Position numbers and translations under genes: made by a program
Assembly (NCBI RefSeq): GCF_001187845.1
Contig: NZ_CP012160.1
Coordinates: forward strand, 1,116,001-1,180,000
Source of the DNA: Octadecabacter temperatus
GTDB taxonomy: Bacteria; Pseudomonadota; Alphaproteobacteria; Rhodobacterales; Rhodobacteraceae
Direction: 5' to 3'
Length of the DNA: 64,000 bases
Notes under the pieces: generated by a model
What the model was told of the DNA's origin: nothing
Databases searched by the model: none
The model's input: the letters and a program-made list of their open reading frames with translations, nothing else
Shown here: positions 8,996-18,651 of the stretch, piece after piece
How positions within the stretch are numbered: position 1 is the stretch's first letter
Layout of the letters: each line of letters starts with the position of its first letter

Positions 8996-10942
8996 TTAGC
9001 TGCCGTTCATGCGGTTTTCGATCAAATCATCAACCACCGACGGGTCCGCAAGGGTCGATGTATCGCCCAATGCACCGAAATCATCCTCGGCAATCTTGCG
9101 CAGAATACGGCGCATGATCTTACCTGAGCGTGTTTTCGGCAGGCCCGGTGCCCACTGAATAAGGTCAGGCTTGGCGATTGGGCCGATCTCGGCACGAACC
9201 CACTTTTCAAGCTCCTTGCGCAGCTCATCTGACGGTTCTTGGTTATTCATCAATGTGACGTAGGCGTAGATACCTTGGCCTTTGATGTCATGTGGGTAGC
9301 CCACAACCGCGGCTTCAGCGACAGCGACATGTGCCACAAGTGCGGATTCGACTTCGGCGGTGCCCATACGGTGGCCAGAGACGTTAATCACGTCATCTAC
9401 GCGGCCAGTAACCCAGTAGTCACCGTCTTCATCGCGTTTGCAGCCATCACCAGAGAAGTAGTAGCCAGCATAATCACCGAAGTAGGTTTTCTCGAAACGC
9501 TCGTGGTCGCCGTAAATGGTACGCATCTGACCTGGCCAGCTGTCGCCAATGCAGAGAACACCTTCGACATCGTTTCCATGAACGACATCGCCCGATTGCG
9601 GATCCAGCACGACAGGTTTGACGCCGAAGAACGGCTGCTGCGCTGCACCCGGTTTCAGAGTTGTTGCGCCAGGCAGGGGTGTCAGCATGTGACCACCCGT
9701 TTCCGTTTGCCAGAACGTATCAACGATTGGGCAATTTCCTTTGCCGACGACGTCGTTGTACCAGTTCCAAGCTTCAGGGTTGATCGGTTCACCAACAGAG
9801 CCGAGCAAGCGAAGGTCTGACAAGTCGTGCTTTTCGACCCATTCGTTGCCAGCACCCATTAGTGCACGGATTGCAGTTGGCGCTGTGTAGAATTGGTTGA
9901 CCTTGTGCTTTGCACAGACTTCCCAGAAGCGACCTGCGTCAGGGTAGGTTGGCACGCCTTCAAACATGATCGTTGTCGCGCCGTTGGCCAATGGACCATA
10001 GACGATGTAGCTGTGGCCTGTGACCCAACCAACATCAGCGGTACACCAGAACACATCGCCATCATGATAATCGAATGTGTATTGATGGGTCATGGACGCA
10101 TAAACGAGGTAGCCACCAGTTGTGTGGACGACGCCCTTAGGTTGGCCAGTTGAACCAGATGTGTAGAGAATGAACAGCGGATCTTCGGCGTTCATTTCTT
10201 GTGGCTTTTGGTAGTCGTCCGCTTCAAGCAACATATCGTTGTAGTTATAGTCGCGATCCGTCCAAGTGGTCTGTTCGCCTGTGCGTTTGACCACGAGGCA
10301 TTTGACGCTTTCTTTGCAGTGCAGCAGGGCCGCATCCGCGTTTGATTTCAAAGGGGTAGAGCGGCCGCCGCGTGGGGCATGGTCGGCTGTAATGACCACT
10401 TTGGCGTCAGATCCATTGATCCGCGCACCCAGAGCATCCGCAGAGAACCCAGCGAAAACGATGGAGTGGATCGCGCCGATACGCGCGCAAGCCAGCATCG
10501 CATAGGCAGCTTCAGGGATCATCGGGAGATAAAGAACAACGCGGTCGCCCTTAGAAACACCCAGTGATTGAAGAATGTTGGCCATTTTACAAACGTGAAC
10601 CTGCAGCTCAGCGTACGTGATGTGCATGGATTCGGTTGTGTTTGGATCGTCCGGTTCCCAGATGATCGCCGTTTGGTCGCCGCGTGTTTCAACATGACGA
10701 TCCACACAGTTGGCAGACACGTTCAGCGTGCCGTCTTCAAACCATTTGATGTCCACATTACCAGGCTCGAAGGATGTGTTTTTAACCTTTGTGTAAGGCT
10801 TGATCCAATCGACGCGCTTGCCGTGCTCTCCCCAGAACGTATCCGGATCATTGATGCTCTGCTCATACATCGGGCCATAGTTTTCGGCAGTGATGTGAGC
10901 GTTGGCAATGGTTTTGGCGGAAGGGGGGTAGGTCTTTGGCAT
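8996..10942 (-). CDS. acs: Acetyl-CoA synthetase (AMP-forming)
   Basis: Activates acetate with ATP and CoA to acetyl-CoA via acetyl-AMP. With the ATG at 10942 (ribosome site GAGGGA) the protein has 648 residues, the usual length; an upstream ATG at 10981 would add 13. Motifs of the ANL superfamily are present: [21 protein letters not shown], the [10 protein letters not shown] block, the [37 protein letters not shown] region, and [11 protein letters not shown] near the C-terminus with the lysine that is reversibly acetylated in known Acs. An intrinsic terminator follows. The gene lies beside an ABC uptake operon and a DUF2083 regulator, suggesting control by short-chain acyl-CoA status. Confidence 0.97.
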   Translation of the reverse strand: MPKTYPPSAKTIANAHITAENYGPMYEQSINDPDTFWGEHGKRVDWIKPYTKVKNTSFEPGNVDIKWFEDGTLNVSANCVDRHVETRGDQTAIIWEPDDPNTTESMHITYAELQVHVCKMANILQSLGVSKGDRVVLYLPMIPEAAYAMLACARIGAIHSIVFAGFSADALGARINGSDAKVVITADHAPRGGRSTPLKSNADAALLHCKESVKCLVVKRTGEQTTWTDRDYNYNDMLLEADDYQKPQEMNAEDPLFILYTSGSTGQPKGVVHTTGGYLVYASMTHQYTFDYHDGDVFWCTADVGWVTGHSYIVYGPLANGATTIMFEGVPTYPDAGRFWEVCAKHKVNQFYTAPTAIRALMGAGNEWVEKHDLSDLRLLGSVGEPINPEAWNWYNDVVGKGNCPIVDTFWQTETGGHMLTPLPGATTLKPGAAQQPFFGVKPVVLDPQSGDVVHGNDVEGVLCIGDSWPGQMRTIYGDHERFEKTYFGDYAGYYFSGDGCKRDEDGDYWVTGRVDDVINVSGHRMGTAEVESALVAHVAVAEAAVVGYPHDIKGQGIYAYVTLMNNQEPSDELRKELEKWVRAEIGPIAKPDLIQWAPGLPKTRSGKIMRRILRKIAEDDFGALGDTSTLADPSVVDDLIENRMNGS

Positions 10943-11043
10943 GGGGGCATCCCTCGTTTGGGTTGGGGTCTGATGCGGCAACTATGTTGTCGCTTGGTTC
11001 ACGTCTGGAACCGGATCAGCCCGAAAGTGGTATAAAGAGTAGG

Positions 11044-11065
11044 GCAGGGGCCGTTAGGCCCCCGC
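11044..11065 (-). terminator. GC-rich hairpin after the ABC transporter operon
   Basis: Inverted repeat 11044-11052/11057-11065 with a four-base loop (GTTA on the plus strand) and one A:C mismatch. It lies 7 bp after the stop of the last transporter gene. The following minus-strand bases (CCCTACTCTTTA) hold only a weak T stretch, so termination may be incomplete. Confidence 0.5.
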
Positions 11066-11072
11066 TAAAATA

Positions 11073-11846
11073 TCAGATCGCGAGGTACTTTGAACGCAGA
11101 GCCTCGTCTTCGAGAACCTCAGTCGCGGAACCGTCGTAGACGACCTTACCGATGTCAAGTATCACAGCGCGGTCTGCAAGCTTAAGCGCGGCAACCGCGT
11201 TTTGCTCAACGATGATGGTCGTGATGCCTTGGTCGCGGATCAATTGCAATGTTTTCGCGATTTCCTGAACGATAACAGGCGCCAGACCTTCATAGGGCTC
11301 GTCCAGAAGCAGGATTTTGATGTCCCGGCAAAGGGCGCGGGCGATGGCCAACATCTGCTGCTCACCACCAGAAAGCGTGACGCCTTCTTGGTTACGGCGT
11401 TCTTTCAAGCGCGGGAACAATTCGTATACGCGCTCGATAGACCAACCATGTGGCGGTGCGATCTGTGCGAGCTTGAGGTTTTCTTCAACCGTCAGGCCAG
11501 GAATGATCGAACGATCTTCCGGCACGAGCTGAATACCAGCCTGTGATGCCTGCCAAGCCTTCATTTCGTGAACTGGCTTGTGGTCGAGCCAAATTTCACC
11601 GTGGTTCAGCTGTGGGTCATCCATGCGGGCGAGGGCACGCAGAGTGGATGTTTTACCAGCACCGTTACGTCCCAGAAGCGCGAGGATTTCGCCTTCGTGG
11701 ATGTCAAAGCTAACGCCCTGAACGATGTAGCTTTCGCCGTAGTAGGCTTCCATGTTCCAAACTGACAAGAACTTGGTAGACGTGGCCGCCATGTTGCGGT
11801 TCTTGTCGAATTTGCTGTCGGTCTCGAGGTGTTCAACGTGTGTCAT
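11073..11846 (-). CDS. livF: LivF-type ABC transporter ATP-binding protein
   Basis: One of two ATPases of a branched-chain-amino-acid-type (HAAT family) importer. The 257-residue form shows Walker A GRNGAGKT, Q-loop VPEDRSI, signature LSGGEQQ, Walker B LLLDEPYEGLAP and the H-loop region. The ATG at 11846, with AAGGA 9 bp before it, gives a slightly long N-terminus; upstream in-frame codons lie inside livG and look non-homologous. It ends the five-gene operon and is followed by a hairpin. The cargo need not be an amino acid: this family also carries amides, urea, aromatic acids and other small molecules. Confidence 0.9.
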   Translation of the reverse strand: MTHVEHLETDSKFDKNRNMAATSTKFLSVWNMEAYYGESYIVQGVSFDIHEGEILALLGRNGAGKTSTLRALARMDDPQLNHGEIWLDHKPVHEMKAWQASQAGIQLVPEDRSIIPGLTVEENLKLAQIAPPHGWSIERVYELFPRLKERRNQEGVTLSGGEQQMLAIARALCRDIKILLLDEPYEGLAPVIVQEIAKTLQLIRDQGITTIIVEQNAVAALKLADRAVILDIGKVVYDGSATEVLEDEALRSKYLAI

Positions 11847-11856
11847 ATGATATTCC

Positions 11857-12615
11857 TTAGACCTGAGCTTCGCCGAGGTACGCTTCACGTACTTTCGGGT
11901 GGCCTTTGATGTTGTCAGGCGTGTCTTCGACCAGCGGCATACCCTGCGCAAGCACGGTGATGCGGTCAGCAAGCGAGAACACAACGTTCATGTCGTGCTC
12001 GATGATTGCCATTGTCAGTCCGCGTTCCTTGCGGATGGTCTTGAGCAACTCGATGGTGTTTTCCGTGTCAGCACGGGCCATACCAGCGGTTGGTTCATCT
12101 AGAAGCAGAAGGCGAGGTTCTTGCACCAAGCACATCGCCATCTCAAGGCGACGCTTATCACCACGTGACATGGACGATGCAGTCATCTCACGCTTATCAA
12201 GCATGTTGACTTCGGCCAGCATCGATTCCGCTTTTTCGATCATGTCCTTCTCATGACGCACGCTTTCGATGGCGTGCATCCGAAAGGCCCCGTCGCGCTT
12301 TGCGAAACATGGGATAAGCATGTTTTCCATCACGGTCAGGTCAGCGAAGATTTCCGGTGTTTGGAACACGCGCGAAATGCCCATCTGGTTGATCTCGTGT
12401 GGCTGACGACCCAGAACGGATTGGCCATCGAAAACGACCGAACCGGAGTCTGGGATCAACTTGCCAACCAGCACGTTGAGGAGGGTGGATTTACCGGCCC
12501 CGTTCGGGCCGATAATTGCGTGGCAGGTGTTTTCTACCACATCGAGGTTTACGTCGCCCAAAGCTTGCAGGCCACCGAAGCGTTTATTGACGCCTTTGAC
12601 TGAGAGTATTGCCAT
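11857..12615 (-). CDS. livG: LivG-type ABC transporter ATP-binding protein
   Basis: Second ATPase of the importer, 252 residues. It shows Walker A GPNGAGKST, the extended insert typical of LivG with GISRVFQTPEIFADLTVMENML, Walker B LLLDEPTAGMARAD and EHDMNVVFSLADRI. The signature loop reads SMSRGDKRRLE instead of the usual LSxGEQ, a variant seen in some HAAT transporters; I treat it as functional. It ends 10 bp before livF and starts 11 bp after the permease gene. Confidence 0.9.
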   Translation of the reverse strand: MAILSVKGVNKRFGGLQALGDVNLDVVENTCHAIIGPNGAGKSTLLNVLVGKLIPDSGSVVFDGQSVLGRQPHEINQMGISRVFQTPEIFADLTVMENMLIPCFAKRDGAFRMHAIESVRHEKDMIEKAESMLAEVNMLDKREMTASSMSRGDKRRLEMAMCLVQEPRLLLLDEPTAGMARADTENTIELLKTIRKERGLTMAIIEHDMNVVFSLADRITVLAQGMPLVEDTPDNIKGHPKVREAYLGEAQV

Positions 12616-12626
12616 TGTTTGTCTCC

Positions 12627-13886
12627 TTATTCCGCAGAAGTGCTTGCGGAGTTGTCGGTGGTGTCAGTTGTCTTCTTCTTACGACCAAAGCGTGCAGAGA
12701 CGCGCTGTGCGCCTTCAACAAGGCCGCCTGGCAGGAAGATAACAACAAGCATGAAAACGATACCAAGGGTGAAGTGCCACTGCTTGCCTACGAAGATGTA
12801 AGCAAATTCAACGACTACGTCTTCCAAGCCATCAGGGAGCATCGCGAACCACTGGTGCAGAACGTCTTTGTTGATCTTGGACAGGATGTTTTCCATGTAC
12901 TTGATCGAACCAGCACCAAGGACGGGGCCAATCAACGTACCGGCACCACCGAGAATGGTCATGATTACGATTTCACCAGACGCGGTCCAGAACATACGCT
13001 CAGGTCCAACTTGGGTATCCATTGCAACCATCAGGCCACCAGCAAGACCAGCATACATGCCAGAGATGACAAAGGCGTACAGTGTGTAAACTTTAGGTGT
13101 CAGGCCCGTGTAGTTCATGCGGTTTTGGTTAGACTTAACCGCACGAAGCATGATGCCGAATGGGCTGCGGAAGATGCGGATCGACAGGTAGAAGGCGACG
13201 ATCATGGCGAATGCCGCGATGTAGTAGCCAAGGTTGAATGTGAACACCCAGTTGCCGATGCCCAGCTCGAACGAGTTGCCCATCTCGGCGCCAAACAAGT
13301 TTGCGCGTCCGATGCTGCCATCCGTTGGGCCACCAATCAGCGGGTTGTCTGTGTTCTTGATCTGCAGACCTGTTTCACCACCAGTGATCGGTGTCAAAAC
13401 AGAGTAGGCCATCGCGAAGGACATCTGAGCAAACGCAAGCGTCAGGATCGAGAAGTAGATACCAGAGCGTCGCAAAGAGATCTTGCCAATAGCCCAAGCA
13501 AATACACCACCGACTATGATCGCAAACAAAATGGCCGGGATAACGTTCAGTGTGAACAGTTTCAGTGACCAGATCGCAGCGTAGGAACCCACACCCAGAA
13601 AGGCGGCGTGACCAAAGCTGAGGTAGCCAGTAAGGCCAAACAGGATGTTAAAGCCGATTGCGAGGATCCCGAAGATTACGAAACGCTGCATCAAGTCGGG
13701 GTAACCCGCGTTGAACTGCGCCATCGCGGAACCTTCAGGGAAGGGGTTTAGGATGAAAGGGGCAAAGATAACCAACCCGATAACGACGAGAAACAGTGTC
13801 GTGTCTTTGGCTGCCAATCCGAACATGCCACCCTTTGAGGAGCTGGCCGGAGCGGCAATTGGTGTCTGTGTTGTTTGATCGGTCAT
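12627..13886 (-). CDS. livM: LivM-type ABC transporter permease
   Basis: Inner-membrane permease of 419 residues with a cytoplasmic N-terminus, about nine to ten membrane helices and the LivM family stretch [22 protein letters not shown]; the coupling region before the last helices contains [13 protein letters not shown]. The C-terminal tail is long and Lys/Thr/Ser-rich ([18 protein letters not shown]), which is unusual but harmless. Only 2 bp separate it from the upstream permease gene livH, so it is in the same operon. Confidence 0.9.
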   Translation of the reverse strand: MTDQTTQTPIAAPASSSKGGMFGLAAKDTTLFLVVIGLVIFAPFILNPFPEGSAMAQFNAGYPDLMQRFVIFGILAIGFNILFGLTGYLSFGHAAFLGVGSYAAIWSLKLFTLNVIPAILFAIIVGGVFAWAIGKISLRRSGIYFSILTLAFAQMSFAMAYSVLTPITGGETGLQIKNTDNPLIGGPTDGSIGRANLFGAEMGNSFELGIGNWVFTFNLGYYIAAFAMIVAFYLSIRIFRSPFGIMLRAVKSNQNRMNYTGLTPKVYTLYAFVISGMYAGLAGGLMVAMDTQVGPERMFWTASGEIVIMTILGGAGTLIGPVLGAGSIKYMENILSKINKDVLHQWFAMLPDGLEDVVVEFAYIFVGKQWHFTLGIVFMLVVIFLPGGLVEGAQRVSARFGRKKKTTDTTDNSASTSAE

Positions 13887-13888
13887 GA

Positions 13889-14920
13889 TTAGTCCTCCAT
13901 CACGCCTTTGCGACCCATCAAGCCACGAGGGCGGATCAGCAGGATCGCGATTGCGACCACGTAAATGATAATTTGGTTGATGCCTGGCAGCAGGTTAACG
14001 ACACCTGGCATAGACGCGAAGCTTTCGATGATACCGAGCACGAAGCCGGCTAAAACAGCACCAGGCAAAGAGCCCATACCGCCAACAACAACAACAACGA
14101 AGCTAAGAACCAACCAGTCCATACCCATCGTGTAGGCAGGGGAAACGATTGGCGCGTACATCACGCCGGCAATACCGGCCACGGCGGCAGCAAGGCCGAA
14201 CATGAACGTAAAGCGCTTGTCGATGTCGATGCCCAGCAAGCCAACCGTTTCACGGTCAGCCATACCTGCGCGAACAACCATACCGAAGGTTGTGAACTGC
14301 AAGAAGGCGAAGACGGCTGCGATAATCGAAGCGGAGAAGAAGAAGTATACCAAGCGCCACATCGGGTAGACGATTGCGTTCGGTCCGTAGCCAAGCCAGA
14401 CGCCGAAATCCACACGACCAGAAAGCGCTTCTGGGGCAGGGGTCTGAATTGGGTTCGCACCAAAGTAGTACTTGATGACTTCGCCCATAACGATCGCAAG
14501 ACCGAAGGTCACAAGGATCTGGTCAGCGTGTGGGCGTTTGTAGAAGTGTTTGATCAAACCGCGTTCCATGACGAAACCAATCAGGATCATTACCGGAATA
14601 GAGACCAAAATGGCGAGCGGAACGGCCCAATCCATAATCGCAGCACCTGCGGCCTCGCCAAACCAATCCTGCATGTAGAACACATCCACTTCGAGAGGAT
14701 TACCGAGGAAGTCAGTGCGCGTTTCGTCAACAACCTTGTGGGATGAAGACAAAATTTTGGATGTAACAACGGCGCAGAAGGCGCCCATCATGAACAGCGC
14801 ACCGTGTGCGAAGTTCACAACGCCAAGCGTGCCGAAGATGAGGGTCAAACCAAGGGCAATCAACGCATAAGCGGACCCCTTGTCTAGACCGTTGAGAATT
14901 TGAACGATGATCTGGTCCAT
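13889..14920 (-). CDS. livH: LivH-type ABC transporter permease
   Basis: Permease of 343 residues. LivH hallmarks are the N-terminal [34 protein letters not shown] segment (residues 10-39), the helix after [21 protein letters not shown] and the coupling loop [18 protein letters not shown] periplasmic insert of about 45 residues after the second helix ([20 protein letters not shown]) is longer than in E. coli LivH. It follows the binding-protein gene after a hairpin-bearing gap of about 105 bp. Confidence 0.9.
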   Translation of the reverse strand: MDQIIVQILNGLDKGSAYALIALGLTLIFGTLGVVNFAHGALFMMGAFCAVVTSKILSSSHKVVDETRTDFLGNPLEVDVFYMQDWFGEAAGAAIMDWAVPLAILVSIPVMILIGFVMERGLIKHFYKRPHADQILVTFGLAIVMGEVIKYYFGANPIQTPAPEALSGRVDFGVWLGYGPNAIVYPMWRLVYFFFSASIIAAVFAFLQFTTFGMVVRAGMADRETVGLLGIDIDKRFTFMFGLAAAVAGIAGVMYAPIVSPAYTMGMDWLVLSFVVVVVGGMGSLPGAVLAGFVLGIIESFASMPGVVNLLPGINQIIIYVVAIAILLIRPRGLMGRKGVMED

Positions 14921-14979
14921 GGACGTGGCCTCGGTTCGGGGAAATAGGAAATGTGAGTAGGGGGTGCAGCAGTGGGGGT

Positions 14980-15005
14980 GGACGCGCAGCCAAGGCCGCG
15001 CGTCC
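14980..15005 (-). terminator. Hairpin between binding-protein gene and permease genes
   Basis: Stem GGACGCGC (14980-14987) pairs with GCGCGTCC (14998-15005) around a 10-nt loop, 21 bp after the stop of the binding-protein gene. No T run follows on the minus strand. Hairpins here in ABC operons commonly protect the binding-protein message or reduce read-through so that binding protein exceeds permease. Confidence 0.5.
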
Positions 15006-15025
15006 GGATTGTTTTACAAAGTCGC

Positions 15026-16378
15026 TTACGCGCCGTTGTTACACTCACCGAGAGTGGCTTCTGCGCCGCCCATCTGTGGGTGTGCTGGATCGTACATAAC
15101 CTGATCAACAGGTGTAACTTCCACAACTTCGAGAAGGTCGAACTCGGACTCTGGGTTCTCTTTACCCTTCACGACGAGAACGTCTTTGAAGCACTGGTGG
15201 TCGTCGCCACGGTAAAGTGTCTTACCGTTGCCCAAACCGTCGAATTCATAGTCTTCGAGAGCTTCAGCAACCGCACAAGGTGCGAAAGAGCCAGCACGTG
15301 TAACAGCATCCGCATACAGAAGTGTCTGAACGTATGTTGTGTGTGCAGCCTGGGATGGTGGGAAGCCGTACTTCGTACCGAAGGAACGAACGAACGCCTG
15401 AGAACCTTCATCCTGCAAGGACCAGTGCCAGTTTGTGGAACCGAAGATGCCCTTAACGTTTTCGCCCGCACCACGCGCCATGAGGCGGGAGTACAGTGGA
15501 ACAACGATTTCGAAGTTCTGGCCGTTTGCCTGAGCTTCGCGCAGACCGAACTGAACAGCGGATGTCAAAGAGTTGATCATGTTGCCGCCGTAGTGGTTCA
15601 GAACCAGAACGTCAGCACCGGAGTTCAAAACCGGAGCAACGTAGGAAGAGAAGTCAGTCTGTGTAAGAGGTGTCTTAACAGAGTTAACAGTTTCCCAACC
15701 CATGGCTTCTGTGGAGGCACGGATGGCTTCCTCAGTTGTGTAGCCCCAGTTGTAGTCAGCTGTCAGGTGGTATGCCTTACGGTCTGTACCGTACTGAGCT
15801 GCAAGAACAGGCGCGAGAGCCGCACCAGTCATGTAAGAGTTGAAGAAGTGACGGAAACCGTTGGCCTTCTTGTCCTTACCAGTTGTGTCGTTGGAGTGCG
15901 TAAGGCCAGCCATGAAGATGACGCCAGCTTCTTGACACAGAGCCTGAACAGCAACAGCCACACCGGAGGATGAACCACCAGTAATCATGATTGCGCCGTC
16001 TTTTTCGATCATGGAACGTGCAGAAGCGCGCGCCGCGTCGGATTTGGTCTGTGTGTCACCAGTTACGTACTTAACTTCGCGACCCAAGATGCCTGTACCG
16101 TCCAGAACTTTGGAAGAGAACGTGTTCAGCATGCCGCCGTCGCCGCCACCGTTCAGGTGCTCGACTGCCAGCTCATAAGCGCGCAGTTCGTCTGCACCCT
16201 CATCAGCGTATGGGCCTGTCTGTGGAACGTTGAAACCAAGTACGACTTCAGAGTCGCCTGGAGCGTTGGTAAAGCCAGCGTGGCCATCAGCGCGCAGATA
16301 AGTTGGCAGTGTCAGGCCAGCACCAGCAACGGCACCAGTCTTCAGTACACCACGACGTGTAAAGTTTGATTTGGACAT
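15026..16378 (-). CDS. Periplasmic substrate-binding protein of a HAAT-type ABC transporter
   Basis: Type I periplasmic binding protein of 450 residues, first gene of the transporter operon. It begins MSKSNFTRRGVLKTGAVAGAG: the twin arginine followed by a hydrophobic stretch is a likely Tat signal, with cleavage near AHA/ADGHA. Mature-domain features are LGFNVPQTGPYADEGADE, the AIMITGGSSSGVAVAVQALC segment and the repeated hinge pattern. The codon choice (CCA, GCT/GCA, ACA) is more biased than in neighbours, as expected for a strongly expressed gene. The ligand cannot be told from the sequence; the position beside acs and a DUF2083 regulator makes a short-chain acid or a compound that yields one a reasonable guess. 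Confidence 0.9.
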   Translation of the reverse strand: MSKSNFTRRGVLKTGAVAGAGLTLPTYLRADGHAGFTNAPGDSEVVLGFNVPQTGPYADEGADELRAYELAVEHLNGGGDGGMLNTFSSKVLDGTGILGREVKYVTGDTQTKSDAARASARSMIEKDGAIMITGGSSSGVAVAVQALCQEAGVIFMAGLTHSNDTTGKDKKANGFRHFFNSYMTGAALAPVLAAQYGTDRKAYHLTADYNWGYTTEEAIRASTEAMGWETVNSVKTPLTQTDFSSYVAPVLNSGADVLVLNHYGGNMINSLTSAVQFGLREAQANGQNFEIVVPLYSRLMARGAGENVKGIFGSTNWHWSLQDEGSQAFVRSFGTKYGFPPSQAAHTTYVQTLLYADAVTRAGSFAPCAVAEALEDYEFDGLGNGKTLYRGDDHQCFKDVLVVKGKENPESEFDLLEVVEVTPVDQVMYDPAHPQMGGAEATLGECNNGA

Positions 16379-16502
16379 TTAATCCTCCCTAGAGTGATAC
16401 AGCGATCTTACGACCTTGGGCCTCCCGCCCGGCTGCACATGCTTTTAGTAGCCTGCTTAATAGACGGGCATTTTGAAAACTTGACAATAAGGTCTCGGGT
16501 TA

Positions 16503-16522
16503 ATTGCAAAGTTTTGTAAAGA
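16503..16522. promoter_or_regulatory. Possible acyl-CoA regulator site (TTGCAAAG/TTGTAAAG)
   Basis: In the 225-bp gap between the divergent binding-protein and DUF2083-regulator genes lie two adjacent similar elements, ATTGCAAAG and TTTTGTAAAG. Known regulators of this family (RamB, PccR) bind TTTGCAAA-type elements (from memory of the literature). The match is imperfect, so this is only a candidate operator. Confidence 0.35.
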
Positions 16523-16603
16523 CATCGACGCGGCAAAGCAGTAAGTTGTAAATAAATTATCTACACACTGCAGAAACATTATGAATTTGCTTAGGAAAAT
16601 TTA

Positions 16604-17872
16604 ATGCCGGATAGGGTTTTGACGGGGACTAGAGCGCGTAATCGCAGGCTTGATTTGGGGTTGCGTCAGGCAACTGTCGCTAAAGTTGTGGGGATTTCAG
16701 GGTCCTATTTGAACCTGATTGAACACAACCGCCGCAGAATCGGCGGAAAATTGTTAACTGATCTCGCACGTGTACTAGAAATCGATGCAGCCCTTCTTTC
16801 TGACGATACCACGGACGCCATTTTGTTGCCGATCAAAGAAGCTGCAGCGGCATTCCCTGAAGCGATCGTAGAGGATGCCCGCGCGGAAGAACTGGTGTCC
16901 CGCTTTCCGGGATGGGCGGCCTTGGTCGCCGCACAGCGTCGCCGTATCGCGCAACTTGAAGAACGTACTGAAGCGCTCAGCAACAGGTTGGCCCATGACA
17001 GCCAAATCGCCAATTCACTGCATGAAGTTATCTCAACTGCGACGGCGATCCGATCAACGGCGAGCATTCTTGCCGAAACACCGGATCTGGATCGCGAATG
17101 GCAAGCCCGCTTTCACACCAACATCGACACGGACTCGGCGCGGTTGGCCCAAAGTAGTCAGGCATTGTTGGGGTTCTTGGATATGGAGATGGAGGCAGGT
17201 GATACCGAAACTGAATCCGCGATGGAGCAGGTGGAAGCAAAGATGGCGGAGTCCTCATTTTACTTTGCCGGTATTGATAAGGGGGAAGAACCGGATTTTG
17301 GTGATGTGGGTGATCCAGCGGCACAGTTGATTTTGCAAGATTGGGCCAGCCTCGCCAGAAAAGACGCCGAACGCTTACCACTTGATGCCTTCAGTCAAGC
17401 CGCCCACGCAACGGCACATGATCCAGCCCGCTTAGCTGCAAGGTTTGATGTGCCGCTAGATATGGTCTTTCGGCGGCTCGCGCATTTGCCAAGCGACAAG
17501 GACCATCCGTTGATGGGGTTGGCCGTTTGTGATGCGGCTGGCGTGGTAACGTTTCAAAAGCCGGTGTTGGACTTCCGCCTTCCACGGTCTGGCGCAGCTT
17601 GTCCGCTCTGGCCGCTTTATCAGGCGTTGACCCAACCGGGTAGGGCGATACGTCGCGTTGTGCGTCTTCCTGGCGCAGCGCATACGCCTTTTGAATGCTT
17701 CGCGATTGCAACGCCTGTTGGTGATGCGTCCTTTTCATCAGAGCCACGCGTGATAGCAACAATGCTGGTGCGTCCGGCACGAAATGAAGAGCTTCCCGAT
17801 GTTGTCGGGCCGGGGTGTCGTGTGTGTACCGTGAAAGAGTGTTCCAGCCGCAGGCATCCGAGCCTTGTCTAG
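16604..17872 (+). CDS. XRE/DUF2083-family regulator (short-chain acyl-CoA regulator type)
   Basis: DNA-binding protein of 422 residues. Residues 8-65 form an XRE helix-turn-helix (RQATVAKVVGISGSYLNLIE). A predicted coiled coil (about 105-135) leads into a region 135-195 that looks like a histidine-kinase dimerisation helix pair (His140 in NSLHEVISTATAIRSTASIL). The C-terminal part matches DUF2083, with Cys333 (CPLW) and the cluster Cys405, Cys408, Cys413 followed by Arg. Members such as RamB, PccR and ScfR sense acyl-CoA levels and control acetate or propionate genes. The ImmA-type HExxH site usual in the middle of the longer relatives is not seen. It is divergent from the transporter operon. 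Confidence 0.85.
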   Translation: MPDRVLTGTRARNRRLDLGLRQATVAKVVGISGSYLNLIEHNRRRIGGKLLTDLARVLEIDAALLSDDTTDAILLPIKEAAAAFPEAIVEDARAEELVSRFPGWAALVAAQRRRIAQLEERTEALSNRLAHDSQIANSLHEVISTATAIRSTASILAETPDLDREWQARFHTNIDTDSARLAQSSQALLGFLDMEMEAGDTETESAMEQVEAKMAESSFYFAGIDKGEEPDFGDVGDPAAQLILQDWASLARKDAERLPLDAFSQAAHATAHDPARLAARFDVPLDMVFRRLAHLPSDKDHPLMGLAVCDAAGVVTFQKPVLDFRLPRSGAACPLWPLYQALTQPGRAIRRVVRLPGAAHTPFECFAIATPVGDASFSSEPRVIATMLVRPARNEELPDVVGPGCRVCTVKECSSRRHPSLV

Positions 17873-17979
17873 TACCGCGAGTCTTTGACTTCGCGGTAAG
17901 TTAACGCGATAGTTAAACTGTCCGGTCTAGGGGGGAGCTTAGAGCGTGACATTTCAGACCTTTGGGAGGGTATGACAAT

Positions 17980-18348
17980 ATGGGCCAACGTGTCCTTCTT
18001 ATCGAAGATGAACCAAACATTATCGAAGCGGTCAGCTATATCCTGAGTAAGGATGGCTGGACGGTTCATACGCATTCTGACGGTGAAACGGCGATGGAAA
18101 AGGTGATGCAAGGCGTCCCTGATCTGATTATTCTCGATGTGATGCTGCCTGGACGATCGGGCTATGACATTCTTCGTGACCTGAAGGCCCAAGAAACAAC
18201 GGCGGATGTTCCTGTCATGATGCTCACGGCGAGGGGCCAAGCCAAAGATCGCGAAATGGCGATTGATCTTGGGGCGACGCGGTTCATGACGAAACCATTC
18301 TCAAATGCCGAAGTGCTGGAAAGCGTTCGCGCACTGGTCACGCCGTAA
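17980..18348 (+). CDS. Single-domain response regulator
   Basis: Receiver-only protein of 122 residues: acidic pair Glu9/Asp10/Glu11, phospho-acceptor Asp53 in IILDVMLPG, Thr83 in MLTARG and Lys105 in MTKPF. No output domain follows, so it would act through protein contact or pass on a phosphate. I use the ATG at 17980, with GGGAGG 9 bp before it; a TTG at 17962 is in frame but has no better site. It precedes the small membrane protein and the symporter-kinase and is the obvious partner of that kinase. Confidence 0.92.
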   Translation: MGQRVLLIEDEPNIIEAVSYILSKDGWTVHTHSDGETAMEKVMQGVPDLIILDVMLPGRSGYDILRDLKAQETTADVPVMMLTARGQAKDREMAIDLGATRFMTKPFSNAEVLESVRALVTP

Positions 18349-18366
18349 CGCGGTGGGGACAGCGAT

Positions 18367-18651
18367 ATGAGCAAACCCAAACGTACCGAATTCCTCGAGC
18401 GCAGCAGCTATCGCCAACGTCGCATCCGTGACGGTGCACGCCTCTTGCCAATCATTGCGTTGGTGTTGATGGTCTTGCCGTTGATGTGGCCGCGCAACGC
18501 ACCTGAGCAAAGTCTGACAAGCAGTGGAATTATATATATTTTTTTCCTTTGGATGCTGTTGATCGTATGCGCATACGCGTTGTCGCGTGTGTTACGTCTC
18601 AGCGATCCGGTTCGTGACGAAGAGGCGCGCACGCCGCGTGGCGGCGAATGA
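18367..18651 (+). CDS. Small two-helix membrane protein coupled to the kinase gene
   Basis: Protein of 94 residues that I do not recognise by sequence. It has a basic N-terminus (RQRRIRDGARL), two hydrophobic helices (about 26-42 and 52-72) and a charged C-terminus, so both ends are probably cytoplasmic. Its stop overlaps the start of the symporter-kinase gene by 4 bp, implying translational coupling. Small two-helix proteins sit in the same place before ActP-type acetate permeases (YjcH) and before CbrA kinases (CbrX), so a role as small partner subunit is a reasonable inference; no homology is claimed. Confidence 0.8.
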   Translation: MSKPKRTEFLERSSYRQRRIRDGARLLPIIALVLMVLPLMWPRNAPEQSLTSSGIIYIFFLWMLLIVCAYALSRVLRLSDPVRDEEARTPRGGE

